64,000 nt of DNA from Pseudoalteromonas luteoviolacea (GTDB taxonomy: Bacteria > Pseudomonadota > Gammaproteobacteria > Enterobacterales > Alteromonadaceae), in the NCBI RefSeq assembly GCF_001696455.1, contig NZ_MAUJ01000005.1:294917-358916 (forward strand), given 5' to 3'. Of this stretch, positions 63,485 through 64,000 are shown piece after piece. The notes below the pieces were generated by a model. It was not told where the DNA came from and did no database searches. It was given only the letters and a program-made list of their open reading frames with translations. Each line of letters opens with the position of its first letter. The first letter of the stretch is position 1. The translations under genes and the position numbers were made by a program.

Positions 63485-63533
63485 GTGCAAAGGGTTAACG
63501 ATAATGAGCGCAGCGAATACGTTTGCTTTGCGC
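63485..63533. repeat. Hairpin repeat unit 2
   Basis: A 49-bp unit in direct orientation, 7 bp after unit 1. Its closing stem is GTGCAAAG / CTTTGCGC. Compared with unit 1, positions 4/46 change T-A to C-G and 8/42 change A-T to G-C, i.e. compensatory changes. A partial third copy (CAAAGGGTTAAAGATAGTT) begins near 63406. Confidence 0.7.
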
Positions 63534-63658
63534 AAGGTGAAATAAGACATTTTAACAAGCGGTGAGGGAGTCATGACCAATTATGAATGACTTAAAATAA
63601 TGTCGAGAGAGTCCATCTCAACGCCAGTGAAAGCTGCTCTCTTCACCTTGCGCTAAAG
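63526..63658. repeat. Inverted repeat pair CTTTGCGCAAGGTGAA / TTCACCTTGCGCTAAAG
   Basis: GCGCAAGGTGAA at 63530-63541 recurs inverted and perfect at 63642-63653, extending to CTTT on the outer side with a 1-nt insertion. About 100 bp separate the arms. This and the hairpin repeats fill the 500-bp gap between the VWA gene and the 5S terminator; no gene is visible there. Confidence 0.55.
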
Positions 63659-63681
63659 CACGATTTAGCACCATAAACGCA

Positions 63682-63713
63682 AAAAACCCGCTGCATTTCT
63701 GCAACGGGTTTCT
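63682..63713 (-). terminator. rRNA operon terminator
   Basis: On the minus strand a hairpin (AACCCGTTGCA / TGCAGCGGGTT, 4-nt loop, 1 mismatch, 63685-63710) is followed by TTTTTTGCG. It lies 13 bp after the 5S 3' end. Confidence 0.9.
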
Positions 63714-63722
63714 CTAATTGGG

Positions 63723-63838
63723 CCCTGGCAATGTCCTACTTTCACATGGGAAACCCCACACTATCATCGGCGCTATTTCGTTTCACTACTGAGTTCGGCA
63801 TGGGATCAGGTGGTTCCAAAATGCTATGTTCACCAGGA
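63723..63838 (-). rRNA. rrf: 5S ribosomal RNA
   Basis: The minus strand reads CCTGGTGAACATAGCATTTTGG, the conserved ACCACCTGATCCCATGCCGAACTCAG loop and the GCGCCGATGATAGTGTGGGG region, ending ATTGCCAGGG, which pairs with the 5' end. Ends are placed to within a few bases. Confidence 0.95.
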
Positions 63839-63952
63839 AATTCTGTATGCAAGATGTTTATCAACATCTTACTAAAATCTGGAAGCGTAATTAAATTCTT
63901 ATCGTCTACTTTTATTCTTAACTTCTAACAAATAAAACCACTTTGGCGTTGT

Positions 63953-64000
63953 ATGGTTAAGCCTCACGGGTAATTAGTACGAGTTAGCTCAATGCCTCAC
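63953..64000 (-). rRNA. rrl: 23S ribosomal RNA, 3' end (partial)
   Basis: The minus strand reads GTGAGGCATTGAGCTAACTCGTACTAATTACCCGTGAGGCTTAACC, the well-known 3' terminus of bacterial 23S rRNA. The rest of the operon lies beyond the right edge. About 115 bp, without a tRNA, separate it from the 5S gene. Confidence 0.93.

Noticed and set aside
63731..63928. 65-codon ORF across 5S rRNA
   Set aside because: It is the complement of a 5S gene and the adjacent spacer; not protein coding.

Overview
The window is a stretch of gammaproteobacterial chromosome, almost entirely core genes, with moderate to low GC. Gene content and order fit the Alteromonadales, most likely Pseudoalteromonas or a close relative. 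The signs are the tolC-nudF-yqiB-cpdA-yqiA-parE-parC block, a ftsB-ispD-ispF-truD-surE-pcm-nlpD-rpoS block, lptG-lptF facing pepA-holC-valS, and small families such as DUF1415, DUF2947, DUF1653 and a TcpQ-like protein. The species is an inference; no database was searched. I see no prophage, insertion sequence, CRISPR array or defence island.

Layout. 1-5.35 kb: a partial minus-strand exported protein (possibly Wzi-like), waaA (Kdo transferase), a DUF1415 gene, and the minus-strand envelope operon ydbH-ynbE-ydbL. 5.35-12.9 kb: an AT-rich spacer, a small secreted protein, purL, mltF, an overlooked 54-residue arginine-rich ORF, and tadA. 13.1-16.0 kb: gsk, glutaminase and a phosphoribosyltransferase. 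16.3-23 kb: parC, parE, yqiA, cpdA, yqiB and nudF, all minus, diverging from tolC. 24.6-30.5 kb: an LpxL-type acyltransferase, a TcpQ-like protein, glnE, a DUF350-like membrane protein and an unknown protein. 30.6-40.7 kb: rsmE-gshB-yqgE-ruvX, then minus-strand pilT-pilU and a solute-binding-like gene, then yggS-proC-yggT-DUF4426-rdgB-hemW. 40.9-46 kb: a DUF885 lipoprotein, an orphan histidine kinase, a small membrane protein, tRNA-Leu(CAA) and an RDD protein. 46-53.4 kb: lptG/lptF diverging from pepA-holC-valS. 53.7-59.6 kb: rpoS back to ftsB, all minus. 59.6-63.2 kb: two small conserved or unknown genes, DUF1653, and a MoxR ATPase plus VWA pair. 63.2-64 kb: a non-coding stretch with hairpin repeats, then the 3' end of an rRNA operon (5S and the tail of 23S) reading leftward.

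Main functional themes are outer-membrane and lipid A biogenesis (waaA, lpxL, lptFG, ydbH-ynbE-ydbL, tolC, mltF, nlpD), nucleotide metabolism and house-cleaning (purL, gsk, a PRTase, nudF, rdgB), replication and topology (parC/parE, holC), translation (valS, tadA, rsmE, truD, tRNA, rRNA), type IV pilus retraction (pilT/pilU) and stationary-phase control (nlpD-rpoS). Terminator hairpins are clear at many convergent junctions.

The least explained pieces are two tandem 49-bp hairpin repeats with compensatory stem changes next to the rRNA operon, the Arg-rich 54-residue ORF with a very strong ribosome binding site, the intergenic DNA downstream of purL, the TcpQ-like protein, the solute-binding-like gene overlapping pilU, and the MoxR/VWA pair with an altered MIDAS motif. 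I found no clear new multi-gene system.
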